From: Acidimicrobiaceae bacterium
GTDB taxonomy: Bacteria; Actinomycetota; Acidimicrobiia; Acidimicrobiales; RAAP-2
Direction of reading: 5' to 3'
DNA: 6,852 nucleotides
NCBI GenBank assembly: GCA_003151555.1
Contig: PLXU01000184.1
Coordinates: 239-7,090 of the forward strand
Shown here: piece by piece, positions 1-5,995 of the stretch
Layout: every line of letters starts with the position of its first letter
How positions within the stretch are numbered: the stretch's first letter is position 1
Position numbers and translations under genes: made by a program
Notes under the pieces: generated by a model
Seen by the model: only the letters and a program-made list of their open reading frames with translations
Told to the model about the DNA's origin: nothing
Database searches by the model: none

Positions 1-286
1 AGTCCGAGACGGCGCGCAGGCCCTTGACTATGGCGGTCGCCTCGACGTCGCGGGCCACGTTCACGAGCAGGGTGGCAATGGACACGAAACGGACGTTCTT
101 TATGTGCGCGCAGGACTCGGCGATCATGTCGCGGCGTTCGTCCAGGTCGAACAGGGCCTCGGACTTCTGCGGGTTGCGGATGGCGGCCACCACGATCTCG
201 TCAAAGATGTGCGAGGCCCGCTCGACGACCTCCAAGTGCCCGTTGTGAAAGGGATCGAAGGACCCGGGGATCAGGCCGACCGTCAC
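1..286 (-). CDS. coaD: Pantetheine-phosphate adenylyltransferase, N-terminal 95 residues (runs off the left edge)
   Basis: CoaD transfers an adenylyl group from ATP to 4'-phosphopantetheine, giving dephospho-CoA, the penultimate step of cytoplasmic CoA synthesis. Seen: translation from a GTG at 284-286 begins MTVGLIPGSFDPFHNGH, which holds the nucleotidyltransferase signature GSFDPxHxGH (residues 8-17, with the ATP-binding HxGH at 14-17). LDERRDMI follows at 48-55 and IVKGLR at 86-91, whose Arg lies in the conserved KGLR/RGLR segment. The family is about 160 residues long, so roughly 60% is present; the cut is at the window edge and is not a mutation. The GTG overlaps the rsmD stop codon (GTGA), and an AAGGA ribosome-binding site lies 8 bases upstream inside rsmD, which supports this start. 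It is the last visible gene of the DAK2-recG-rsmD-coaD series. rsmD-coaD adjacency is common in bacteria. Confidence 0.96.
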   Translation of the reverse strand, partial: MTVGLIPGSFDPFHNGHLEVVERASHIFDEIVVAAIRNPQKSEALFDLDERRDMIAESCAHIKNVRFVSIATLLVNVARDVEATAIVKGLRAVSD

Positions 287-810
287 TCGTCGTGTCCTTC
301 GCGCGGTTCCAACATCGTTACGAGCGTAGTGCCGTACCGCTTCGTTTTGGTAACGATCCAGCCCCGGGGCGCCGCCATGTGGCGATCGTTTTCAATCACG
401 ACGCGCGCGGCGCTCACTCCTTCGAGCACGCTGTCGAGGTCGAGGGGACCGTAGGGCGGATCGGCCAACACCAGGTCGAGGTCGGCCGTGGGCTGCCACG
501 ACGGCAGCGTGGCGCGCACAAAGAGTGCCTCGCCCTCCAACTTGAGCGGCTCTAAGTTGGCGCGCGCGGCGAGCAGGCAGGCAGGGTCGCTGTCGACGAA
601 GTAGACCTTGGACGCGCCGCGCGACAACGCTTCGATGCCCATGGCGCCCGAACCGCAGTACAGATCGGCCACCGTCAGCTCGAAGAGACCGCCGCGGCTC
701 TCCAGCATGGAGAAGATGGCTTCGCGGGCGTAGTCAGTAGTGGGGCGCACCGTGGGCGGAATCTTTGCCTTGAGCGGTCGTCCCCGAGCCACCCCACCAA
801 TTACTCGCAC
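283..810 (-). CDS. rsmD: 16S rRNA (guanine(966)-N(2))-methyltransferase RsmD
   Basis: RsmD uses S-adenosylmethionine to methylate N2 of G966 of 16S rRNA during assembly of the 30S subunit. Seen in the 175-residue product: the N-terminus MRVIGGVARGRPL matches the usual RsmD opening; RPTTDYAREAIF lies at 22-33; the SAM-binding loop DLYCGSG is at 49-55 followed by GIEALSRGA; an acidic ribose-binding VDSD is at 72-75; the catalytic DPPY motif is at 117-120. Length is typical for the family. The start is GTG (808-810), which begins exactly at the conserved N-terminus; no good Shine-Dalgarno sequence is visible before it, only GAGGG about 14 bases away. It begins 25 bases after the recG stop and overlaps coaD by GTGA, so it is probably co-transcribed with both. 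The family includes other small N6/N2 methyltransferases, but the N-terminus and coaD neighbour fit RsmD. Confidence 0.93.
   Translation of the reverse strand: MRVIGGVARGRPLKAKIPPTVRPTTDYAREAIFSMLESRGGLFELTVADLYCGSGAMGIEALSRGASKVYFVDSDPACLLAARANLEPLKLEGEALFVRATLPSWQPTADLDLVLADPPYGPLDLDSVLEGVSAARVVIENDRHMAAPRGWIVTKTKRYGTTLVTMLEPREGHDE
295..299 (-). promoter_or_regulatory. Ribosome-binding site for coaD
   Basis: AAGGA on the minus strand, inside the 3' end of rsmD, 8 bases before the GTG start of coaD. It decides the GTG start and suggests coaD has its own initiation signal in addition to coupling through the GTGA overlap. Confidence 0.7.
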
Positions 811-835
811 GTTTGAAGGCTACGCCCTCGAGTGG

Positions 836-3046
836 CTAGGACTTGAACAAGTAGTCGGCCTCGTGGTCATCGACGAACAGGCGCAATTCGTCGACCATCT
901 CGGCTTCGAGGTGCAGCGTTTCATCGCTCACCATCGAGGTGGCCACGGCCTGGGCCGCCACCAGCAGGTCCTCGTCGTCGCGCAGCGAGGCCAGGCGCAG
1001 GTCGCTGCGACCGCGCTGACGAGCGCCCAACAGGGTGCCCTCGCCGCGCAGGTCGAGGTCGATTTCGGCGAGCACGAAGCCATCGTTGGAACTCACCAAC
1101 GCTTCAAGACGGCGCACGCCGTCCTCGCTGGGCGCATCGCCGAGCAGGTAGCAGTAGCTCTGGGTCCGGTCGCGTCCCACGCGCCCGCGCAACTGGTGCA
1201 ACTGGGCCAGTCCGAATCGCCAGGCGTCCTCGATGACGATCACGCTGGCTTCGGGCACGTCAACGCCCACCTCGATCACCACGGTCGCGACGAGCACGTC
1301 GAGGCTGCCGATGCGGAAGCGGGCCATCACCTCTTCCTTGTCCGGTCCCTTCATCTGACCGTGCAGCAGGCCCACACGCAGACCCTTCAGTTCGTGCTCG
1401 ACCAGGCGGTCGCGCTCCTCGACGGCGCTGGTGGCTTCGACGCGCTCCGAACCCTCGATCAAGGGGCAGATCACGTAGGCCCGTCGTCGCGCGGCGACTT
1501 CGTCGCGCACTCGTTGCCAGCACTGCGCCACTTCGTCCTCGCTGCGCGCCCACGTGGTCACGATCGGCACCCGCCCGCCCGGCAGTTCATCGAGCACCGA
1601 ACGGTCCAAGTCGCCGAAGACCACCATCGCCGCGGTGCGCGGAATCGGCGTCGCGGTCATGACCAACAAATCGGGGTCGATCTCCTCGGCCGAACGCACC
1701 CGGCCGGCCTCGCGCAGCGCGGCGCGCTGCTCCACCCCGAAGCGGTGCTGCTCGTCGATGACCACGGCGCCTAGGGACTTGAACTTCACGTCGCCGGTGA
1801 GCAGGGCGTGGGTGCCCACCACGATGTCGACCGATCCATTCGCGAGACCGTCCAGCACCGACTGGCGTTCCTTGGCCCTCAGGCGACCCGTCAGCAATTG
1901 GATTGACAGCGGCCGCTCGCCGCCCAAGACGGCTGCGTCGTGAATGCTGAGCGACTCGAGGTCTCGACGGATCGAGACGAGGTGTTGTTCGGCTAGGACC
2001 TCGGTCGGGGCCATCAGCGCGCCCTGGCGCCCGCCGTCGATCGAGGCCAGCAGGGCCGTGAGGGCGACCACCGTCTTGCCCGAACCAACGTCACCCTGCA
2101 ACAGGCGGTGCATGGGCAGCGGTGAGGACATGTCGGCGGCGATCTCACCGAGCACGCGCCGCTGGGCCCGCGTGAGCGTGAAGCGGTGACCGGCCAGAAA
2201 ACGCCGCACCAGCGAGGACGTCGGCGTCGCGAGCGCGCCGGGCGCTACGTCCAGATCGTCGCTGTTCATCGGGTGACGCACTCCCGAGGCACTCTCCTCG
2301 AGCCGGCGACGGCGTAGCGCGAGCAGCAACTGCAGGCGCAAGAACTCGTCGAAGACCAGGCGCCGGCGCGCCGGGGCCACGTCGCTCATCTCTTCGGGCA
2401 AGTGGATGCCCCAGAACGACGTCGTGCGCTCGACTAGGTCGAGATCGGCCAGCACCGACGCCGGCACCGGGTCGAGCAACGGGCCGGCGCGGCGCAGGGC
2501 TTCCTCGACGAAGCCGCCCATCTCCCAACTGGTGAGACCGGCCTTGCCCGACGCGGGATAGATGGCCACCACCCGGCCGACCCGCGACGCGTCGCGCTCC
2601 TCGCCCGAGGCGCCCACGATGACGTCCACGACGGGATTGGTCATCTGGCGCTGGGCGCGATAGTCGGTGACCTTGCCAAAGAAGAGGGCCTGGACCCCCA
2701 CGGTCAGTTGTCGTTCGCGCCACGCCTGATTAAAGAAGACGACCTTGAAGGCTTCGCCGTCGTCGCTCACGGTCACCTCGACCATGACCTTGCCCTGGCG
2801 CGTACGCCGGCTACTGACCTTCTGGACCTGGGCGAAGACGGCGGCCTCGTCGCCCACGCTGAGATCCGAGAGGTCAACGCGCTTGGTGCGGTCGATGTAG
2901 CGACGCGGATAGATGGTCAGCAAATCGAACACGTTCTCGATCTCGAGTGAAGCCAGCGCGGCGACGCGTTTCTCGCCCACGTGGCGCAACTGGCTCACCG
3001 ACACCTCGCCCAACTGGCGTAGTCGGCGCGGCGCCGCTTCGCTCAC
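836..3046 (-). CDS. recG: ATP-dependent DNA helicase RecG
   Basis: RecG is a superfamily 2 DNA translocase that reverses stalled replication forks and processes Holliday junctions and D-loops. Seen in 736 residues: an N-terminal wedge region with an OB-fold-like segment (about 55-145); Walker A GDVGSGKT at 318-325; the DEQH box at 431-434, in DEQHRFGVEQR; motif III TATPIPRT at 464-471; LHGQM at 561-565; motif V with IEVGVDVP at 591-598; motif VI QLRGRVGR at 618-625. After this come SNDGF and LDLRGEGTLLGARQ, the translocation (TRG) segment, where the Arg of RRLE (646) and Gln677 appear to match the essential Arg and Gln known from E. coli RecG. Length is close to actinobacterial RecG (about 737) and longer than E. 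coli (693). The GTG start overlaps the DAK2 gene stop (GTGA) and has no visible Shine-Dalgarno, suggesting translational coupling. No missing motif or frameshift is seen. Confidence 0.97.
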   Translation of the reverse strand: MSEAAPRRLRQLGEVSVSQLRHVGEKRVAALASLEIENVFDLLTIYPRRYIDRTKRVDLSDLSVGDEAAVFAQVQKVSSRRTRQGKVMVEVTVSDDGEAFKVVFFNQAWRERQLTVGVQALFFGKVTDYRAQRQMTNPVVDVIVGASGEERDASRVGRVVAIYPASGKAGLTSWEMGGFVEEALRRAGPLLDPVPASVLADLDLVERTTSFWGIHLPEEMSDVAPARRRLVFDEFLRLQLLLALRRRRLEESASGVRHPMNSDDLDVAPGALATPTSSLVRRFLAGHRFTLTRAQRRVLGEIAADMSSPLPMHRLLQGDVGSGKTVVALTALLASIDGGRQGALMAPTEVLAEQHLVSIRRDLESLSIHDAAVLGGERPLSIQLLTGRLRAKERQSVLDGLANGSVDIVVGTHALLTGDVKFKSLGAVVIDEQHRFGVEQRAALREAGRVRSAEEIDPDLLVMTATPIPRTAAMVVFGDLDRSVLDELPGGRVPIVTTWARSEDEVAQCWQRVRDEVAARRRAYVICPLIEGSERVEATSAVEERDRLVEHELKGLRVGLLHGQMKGPDKEEVMARFRIGSLDVLVATVVIEVGVDVPEASVIVIEDAWRFGLAQLHQLRGRVGRDRTQSYCYLLGDAPSEDGVRRLEALVSSNDGFVLAEIDLDLRGEGTLLGARQRGRSDLRLASLRDDEDLLVAAQAVATSMVSDETLHLEAEMVDELRLFVDDHEADYLFKS

Positions 3047-4686
3047 TCGATGCCGAAATAGTACGGGTAGAGCGGCTGGCCGCCCTGGTGCACTTCCACG
3101 CTGAGCCAGGGATACTCGTCGGCCAAGAACTCAGTGATCCTTCTGGTGTAGCCCGGCGTCGACCCGTCACCTTCGATGATGGTGATCAGTTCGTGCGGTG
3201 GCGTGACCAGCGCGGCGAGCAGCAGGTTGGCCGCGCCAGTAATCGAGTCGGCGATCGACTTCACACCGGTGGCGCTCAGTCCAATCCAGTCGCCTACGTG
3301 CACGTCACCGGCGTCGGTGTGGGCGTCGCGCACGGCGCGGGTGACTTCGCCGGCCAGAACGTGCGACGCCGACTCGCACATCGTGCGCGCGTTCTGCGCA
3401 CCCGAGGCGTCGGGGTCGTAGGCCAGTAACGCCGCGAAGCCCTCCACGATAGAACTGGTCGGCACGACCGTCACCGCCGGCTCGACGAGCTGGTCGACCT
3501 GTTCGGCCACCGGGCGAATGTTCTTATTATTGGGCAGGATCACCACCTGGGCCGAACCCGTGGCCATGACCGCCTCCACTAGGTCGGCCGTCGAAGGATT
3601 CATTGATTGGCCCCCCTTGACCAGGGCGCGCACCCCCAGCGAGCGAAAGATTCGTCCCACGCCGTCACCGACGACGACCGCCACGACCGCCGTCGTGGGG
3701 GCGTCGTTGCGCGCGGCGTCGTCGGGCTGGTCGGCGCGACCCTCGCGCACCCAGCGCTCCTCGACGATCTGCTCGCTGAGGTCGGTGATGCGAATCTCGC
3801 GGGGCCGTCCGGCGTCGAGCGCCGCCTCGATGGCCGCGCCAATCTCGTCGGTGTGAATGTGGCAGTTGTAGAGCCCGTCGCCGCCGACGATCACGATCGA
3901 GTCGCCGATGCCGGCCCAGACCTCACGAAACGCGTGCATCCTGTGGTCGTCGGCGTCGAGCAGGTACATAACTTCGTAACGCAGATTGGCGACGTCGACC
4001 GGGCCGTGGGCCGGCGACGGCACGTACTCGTTGAGCACGATCGACTCGAGCGGCGGCGCTTCGGGCAGCGGGTCGTGCGCGACCACGCTGCACAGGGAGT
4101 CAAAGAACAACACCAGGCCCGCGCCGCCGGCGTCCACCACGCCGGCCTGCTTCAAGACCGGCAGTTGTTCGGGCGTGAAGGCGAGCGCCTCGCGGGCTCG
4201 CTCGCGCGCTCCGCGCACCGTTGAGGTGAGCGACGAGTCGTCGAGGCCCGCGCCCTGCGCTCCGGCGCGCGCGATCGACAGGATGGTGCCCTCAATCGGA
4301 CGAACGACCGCCTGGCGGGCCATCAGGTCCGCGTGCACGAGGGATTCAACCAGCAGCGACGGGGAGATCTCGGCGACGGCCTTGAACTTCTCCACCAGGC
4401 CGCGCAGCAGCTGGGAGAGAATGACGCCTGAGTTGCCGCGCGCCCCCATGAGCGAACCATGGGCGACGGCCTGGCAGATCTCGGCCATGGCGGCGTCGGG
4501 GCCGAGCGGCTCGAGCTCGGCGACGACCGATTCAATGGTGAGCGTCATGTTGGTCCCCGTGTCGCCGTCGGGGACCGGGTACACGTTCAGTCGATTGATG
4601 ACCTCTTTATGCGCGCGTAAGGCCTCCGCAAATGTTGCAATTGTGGCACACAGGTCTCGAGCGGACAGCGTCGTCGGAGAGGTCAT
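3043..4686 (-). CDS. DAK2/DegV-type kinase, FakA/YloV-like (probable fatty acid kinase ATP-binding subunit)
   Basis: In Firmicutes, FakA (YloV) phosphorylates fatty acids held by a separate FakB carrier; in actinobacteria the role of the homologue is less certain. Seen in 547 residues: an N-terminal DAK2 domain with NVYPVPDGDTGTNM at 34-47, whose Asp40 and Asp42 would bind Mg-ATP; GARGNSGVILSQLLRG at 81-96; DAGGAG at 185-190; a middle domain with NCHIHTDEIG at 274-283; and a C-terminal DegV-like domain with ILPNNKNIRP at 383-392 and a YYFGIE ending. I chose the ATG at 4684-4686. The open frame extends 29 codons further, but into rpmB on the opposite strand, without family similarity and with no alternative GTG or TTG. 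No Shine-Dalgarno precedes the ATG; a TAGCAT -10-like element sits 8 bases upstream, suggesting a leaderless mRNA. The gene heads the recG-rsmD-coaD operon. No FakB gene is in the window. The family call is secure; the substrate is inferred. Confidence 0.9.
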   Translation of the reverse strand: MTSPTTLSARDLCATIATFAEALRAHKEVINRLNVYPVPDGDTGTNMTLTIESVVAELEPLGPDAAMAEICQAVAHGSLMGARGNSGVILSQLLRGLVEKFKAVAEISPSLLVESLVHADLMARQAVVRPIEGTILSIARAGAQGAGLDDSSLTSTVRGARERAREALAFTPEQLPVLKQAGVVDAGGAGLVLFFDSLCSVVAHDPLPEAPPLESIVLNEYVPSPAHGPVDVANLRYEVMYLLDADDHRMHAFREVWAGIGDSIVIVGGDGLYNCHIHTDEIGAAIEAALDAGRPREIRITDLSEQIVEERWVREGRADQPDDAARNDAPTTAVVAVVVGDGVGRIFRSLGVRALVKGGQSMNPSTADLVEAVMATGSAQVVILPNNKNIRPVAEQVDQLVEPAVTVVPTSSIVEGFAALLAYDPDASGAQNARTMCESASHVLAGEVTRAVRDAHTDAGDVHVGDWIGLSATGVKSIADSITGAANLLLAALVTPPHELITIIEGDGSTPGYTRRITEFLADEYPWLSVEVHQGGQPLYPYYFGIE

Positions 4687-4694
4687 TGCTAGCG

Positions 4695-4700
4695 ATGCTA
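4695..4700 (-). promoter_or_regulatory. Possible -10 element for the DAK2-recG-rsmD-coaD operon (leaderless start)
   Basis: TAGCAT on the minus strand fits the actinobacterial TANNNT pattern and ends 8 bases before the chosen ATG, so transcription would begin within about two bases of the start codon. This agrees with the absence of a Shine-Dalgarno. No -35 box is recognisable. It overlaps by two bases the -10 element read towards rpmB. Inference from sequence only. Confidence 0.35.
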
Positions 4701-4704
4701 CAAT
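4696..4704 (+). promoter_or_regulatory. Possible extended -10 promoter for rpmB
   Basis: TGCTACAAT on the plus strand matches the extended -10 form TGnTAnAAT (TACAAT against TATAAT). No -35 hexamer is found 16-18 bases upstream, as is usual for extended -10 promoters. Transcription would start near 4711, leaving a leader of about 56 bases before the rpmB ATG. Confidence 0.45.
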
Positions 4705-4726
4705 GGTCCTTCGCTTTACGCCGGCC

Positions 4727-4737
4727 CCCGCAACGGG
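4727..4737 (+). other. Small GC hairpin in the rpmB leader
   Basis: CCCG-CAA-CGGG can pair as four G-C base pairs around a three-base loop in the predicted rpmB leader, about 15 bases before the ribosome-binding site. In a GC-rich genome so short a stem can arise by chance. It is noted because ribosomal-protein leaders often carry control structures. Confidence 0.2.
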
Positions 4738-4752
4738 TGGGAGCCGAGAACT

Positions 4753-4757
4753 AGGAG
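4753..4757 (+). promoter_or_regulatory. Ribosome-binding site for rpmB
   Basis: AGGAG nine bases upstream of the rpmB ATG. It is the clearest Shine-Dalgarno sequence in the window and fixes the start. Confidence 0.8.
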
Positions 4758-4766
4758 CACGTTCCC

Positions 4767-4976
4767 ATGGCATCAGTCTGCGAAATCTGCGGCAAGAAGC
4801 CGTCGTTCGGCATGAACGTCTCTCACTCGCACCGGCGCACCAAGCGCCGTTGGAATCCCAACATCCAGCGCGTGCGTGCGCTCGTGGGGGGCAGCCCCAA
4901 GCGGGTCAACGTCTGCACCGGATGCCTGCGCTCGGGTAAGATTGTCAAGCCCGCCCGTCGACCGGCCGACACCTAG
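4767..4976 (+). CDS. rpmB: 50S ribosomal protein L28 (zinc-ribbon, C+ form)
   Basis: L28 is a small structural protein of the large ribosomal subunit. Seen in 69 residues: the start MASVCEICGKKPSFGMNVSHSHRR is diagnostic (positions 1-24, of which CEIC and GMNVSHS are the key parts), followed by TKRRWNPN at 25-32, IQRVR and KRVNVCTGCLRSGK. Two CxxC pairs (Cys5/Cys8 and Cys50/Cys53) form the zinc-binding version of L28; known actinobacteria often also have a cysteine-free copy expressed when zinc is low, and none is in this window. Rich in Lys and Arg, as expected for an rRNA-binding protein. The ATG has a strong AGGAG nine bases upstream. It is transcribed divergently from the DAK2 gene and converges on thiL with four bases between stop codons. 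The rpmB/DAK2/recG neighbourhood is conserved in both actinobacteria and Firmicutes. Confidence 0.97.
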   Translation: MASVCEICGKKPSFGMNVSHSHRRTKRRWNPNIQRVRALVGGSPKRVNVCTGCLRSGKIVKPARRPADT

Positions 4977-4980
4977 ACCT

Positions 4981-5934
4981 TCAGAGTTTGTGCTGCCAGC
5001 CCCGTCGGGCGAAGGCCTCTTCGTCACAGAGACGCACCGACTGGTCTTGACGAATAGTGCCAATGGTGAGCGGGGCGCGAAGTCCCCGGTCGACGAATAT
5101 CAAACGCAGTCGCGCCGGATCATCCGTCACGATCACCAATTCGTAGTCCTCTCCCCCACTGATCGCCTCTTCGGGGGTGGCGCCCGTTGCCACGGGCACG
5201 TGGCTCAACTCAAACCCAACGTGCGAGGCGTCGGCGAGGCGGTGAAGGTCAATACCCAGTCCATCGCTGAGGTCCATCATGGCGTGCGCGCCCGCCTGAC
5301 GTGCGGCGATCCCCTCTTCAATGCGCGGACACGGCCGGCGGTGCGCGATCACCAACTCGTCGCTGAGCGCCGCCCCCGCGCGTCGTCGGCGCAGTCCGGC
5401 CGCCGAGCGGCCGAGCGGGCCCGTGACCAAGATCTCGTCGCCCGCTCGCGCGCCGCTGCGCAGCACGGCGCCTCGATCGGGACACTCGCCCATCACCGTG
5501 ACGGCGACGGCGACGTCGCGTGATTGCGAAAGATCGCCCCCGACGATCGGACAATTGGTGATGGTCGCGGCGTCGGCCAGGCCGCGATGCAACTCTTCTA
5601 AGTCGGTACCGGGCGGCGCACTCACCGCCGCGACGGCCGCGCGGGGCCGGCCCCCCATGGCCGCCAGGTCCGACACGGCCGAGGCGAGCGCCTTGAAGCC
5701 CAAGTCCTCTAAGGGAAAGAGCTCGGCGTCGAGGTGCACGCCCAGCACGCACACGTCAGTACTGACCAGCGCCTGACCGACAAAAGGGGCTAAAACCGCG
5801 GCGTCGTCGCCCACGTGCACCTCGCCCTCGGGAATCATTCGCCGCGCGACTATGGCGGCGATACGCTCAAGTACGTCATCCTCGCGACGGAGCTGCGCAC
5901 TTGGGGGAGTGGGCGGTTCAATCGACGCGTGCAT
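4981..5934 (-). CDS. thiL: Thiamine-monophosphate kinase
   Basis: ThiL phosphorylates thiamine monophosphate with ATP to give thiamine diphosphate, the active cofactor, in the cytoplasm. Seen in 317 residues, in the order of the PurM/AIR synthetase-like fold: GDDAAVL at 42-48; STD at 58-60 and GVHLD at 65-69; SDLAAMGGRP at 88-97; GGDLSQS at 132-138; GDEILVTGPLG at 165-175; the Mg/ATP-binding DLSDGL at 221-226; GGEDYEL at 260-266. Length is normal. The ATG at 5932-5934 is the only reasonable start: in-frame TAA (5944-5946) and TGA (5947-5949) lie immediately upstream, and no further ATG, GTG or TTG occurs before the conserved core. No Shine-Dalgarno is visible, so a leaderless or nearly leaderless mRNA is possible. 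It is divergent from pckG and convergent with rpmB. In M. tuberculosis thiL is also near rpmB, from memory with ung between, which is missing here. Confidence 0.95.
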   Translation of the reverse strand: MHASIEPPTPPSAQLRREDDVLERIAAIVARRMIPEGEVHVGDDAAVLAPFVGQALVSTDVCVLGVHLDAELFPLEDLGFKALASAVSDLAAMGGRPRAAVAAVSAPPGTDLEELHRGLADAATITNCPIVGGDLSQSRDVAVAVTVMGECPDRGAVLRSGARAGDEILVTGPLGRSAAGLRRRRAGAALSDELVIAHRRPCPRIEEGIAARQAGAHAMMDLSDGLGIDLHRLADASHVGFELSHVPVATGATPEEAISGGEDYELVIVTDDPARLRLIFVDRGLRAPLTIGTIRQDQSVRLCDEEAFARRGWQHKL

Positions 5935-5942
5935 GTCACTGT

Positions 5943-5948
5943 CTTATC
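5943..5948 (-). promoter_or_regulatory. Weak -10 candidate for thiL
   Basis: GATAAG on the minus strand matches TATAAT at four of six positions but lacks the important final T. It ends 8 bases before the thiL ATG, the same spacing as the DAK2 gene element. Offered only because thiL has no Shine-Dalgarno and so may be leaderless. Confidence 0.2.
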
Positions 5949-5952
5949 AGGG

Positions 5953-5976
5953 CCACGTCGCAACGGCGCGTCGTGG
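5953..5976. repeat. Imperfect inverted repeat in the thiL-pckG intergenic region (operator or leader hairpin)
   Basis: The arms are CCACGTCGC (5953-5961) and GCGTCGTGG (5968-5976), separated by AACGGC. They pair at eight of nine positions with one central T-T mismatch. The repeat lies 6 bases before the pckG Shine-Dalgarno and about 20-40 bases upstream of thiL. As DNA it could bind a dimeric regulator acting on both divergent genes; as RNA it could form a hairpin next to the pckG ribosome-binding site. The regulator is unknown. Confidence 0.45.
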
Positions 5977-5982
5977 GAGATA

Positions 5983-5989
5983 GAAGGGA
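5983..5989 (+). promoter_or_regulatory. Ribosome-binding site that fixes the TTG start of pckG
   Basis: AGAAGGG with a following A, ending six to seven bases before the TTG at 5996-5998. The in-frame stop TAG at 5981-5983 abuts it, so no start further upstream is possible. Confidence 0.75.
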
Positions 5990-5995
5990 TTCACC

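Noticed and set aside
740..1774. 344-codon open frame on the plus strand opposite recG
   Set aside because: It lies antisense to the conserved helicase motifs of recG. Its His/Gln/Ala-rich product has no recognisable motif, as expected of an antisense shadow in GC-rich coding DNA.
1903..1916. TTGACA followed by the palindrome GCGGCCGC inside recG
   Set aside because: Both fall in conserved recG coding sequence; there is no matching -10, and the eight-base GC palindrome is expected by chance at this base composition.
4634..4647. AT-richer patch with a TTGCAA palindrome near the DAK2 gene start
   Set aside because: It encodes part of the DAK2 N-terminus; low GC near start codons is usual, and no promoter or second palindrome of the kind is found.
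4687..4773. N-terminal extension of the DAK2 protein by 29 residues
   Set aside because: It would start inside rpmB, has no Shine-Dalgarno and shows no family similarity before the chosen methionine.
3986..4939. 317-codon plus-strand open frame spanning the 5' end of the DAK2 gene and rpmB
   Set aside because: It overlaps two well-supported genes in other frames and gives a Ser/Arg/Thr-rich low-complexity product.
4957..4970. GTCG...CGAC inverted repeat at the end of rpmB as a terminator
   Set aside because: Only four base pairs, inside the coding sequence, with no following T-run on either strand.
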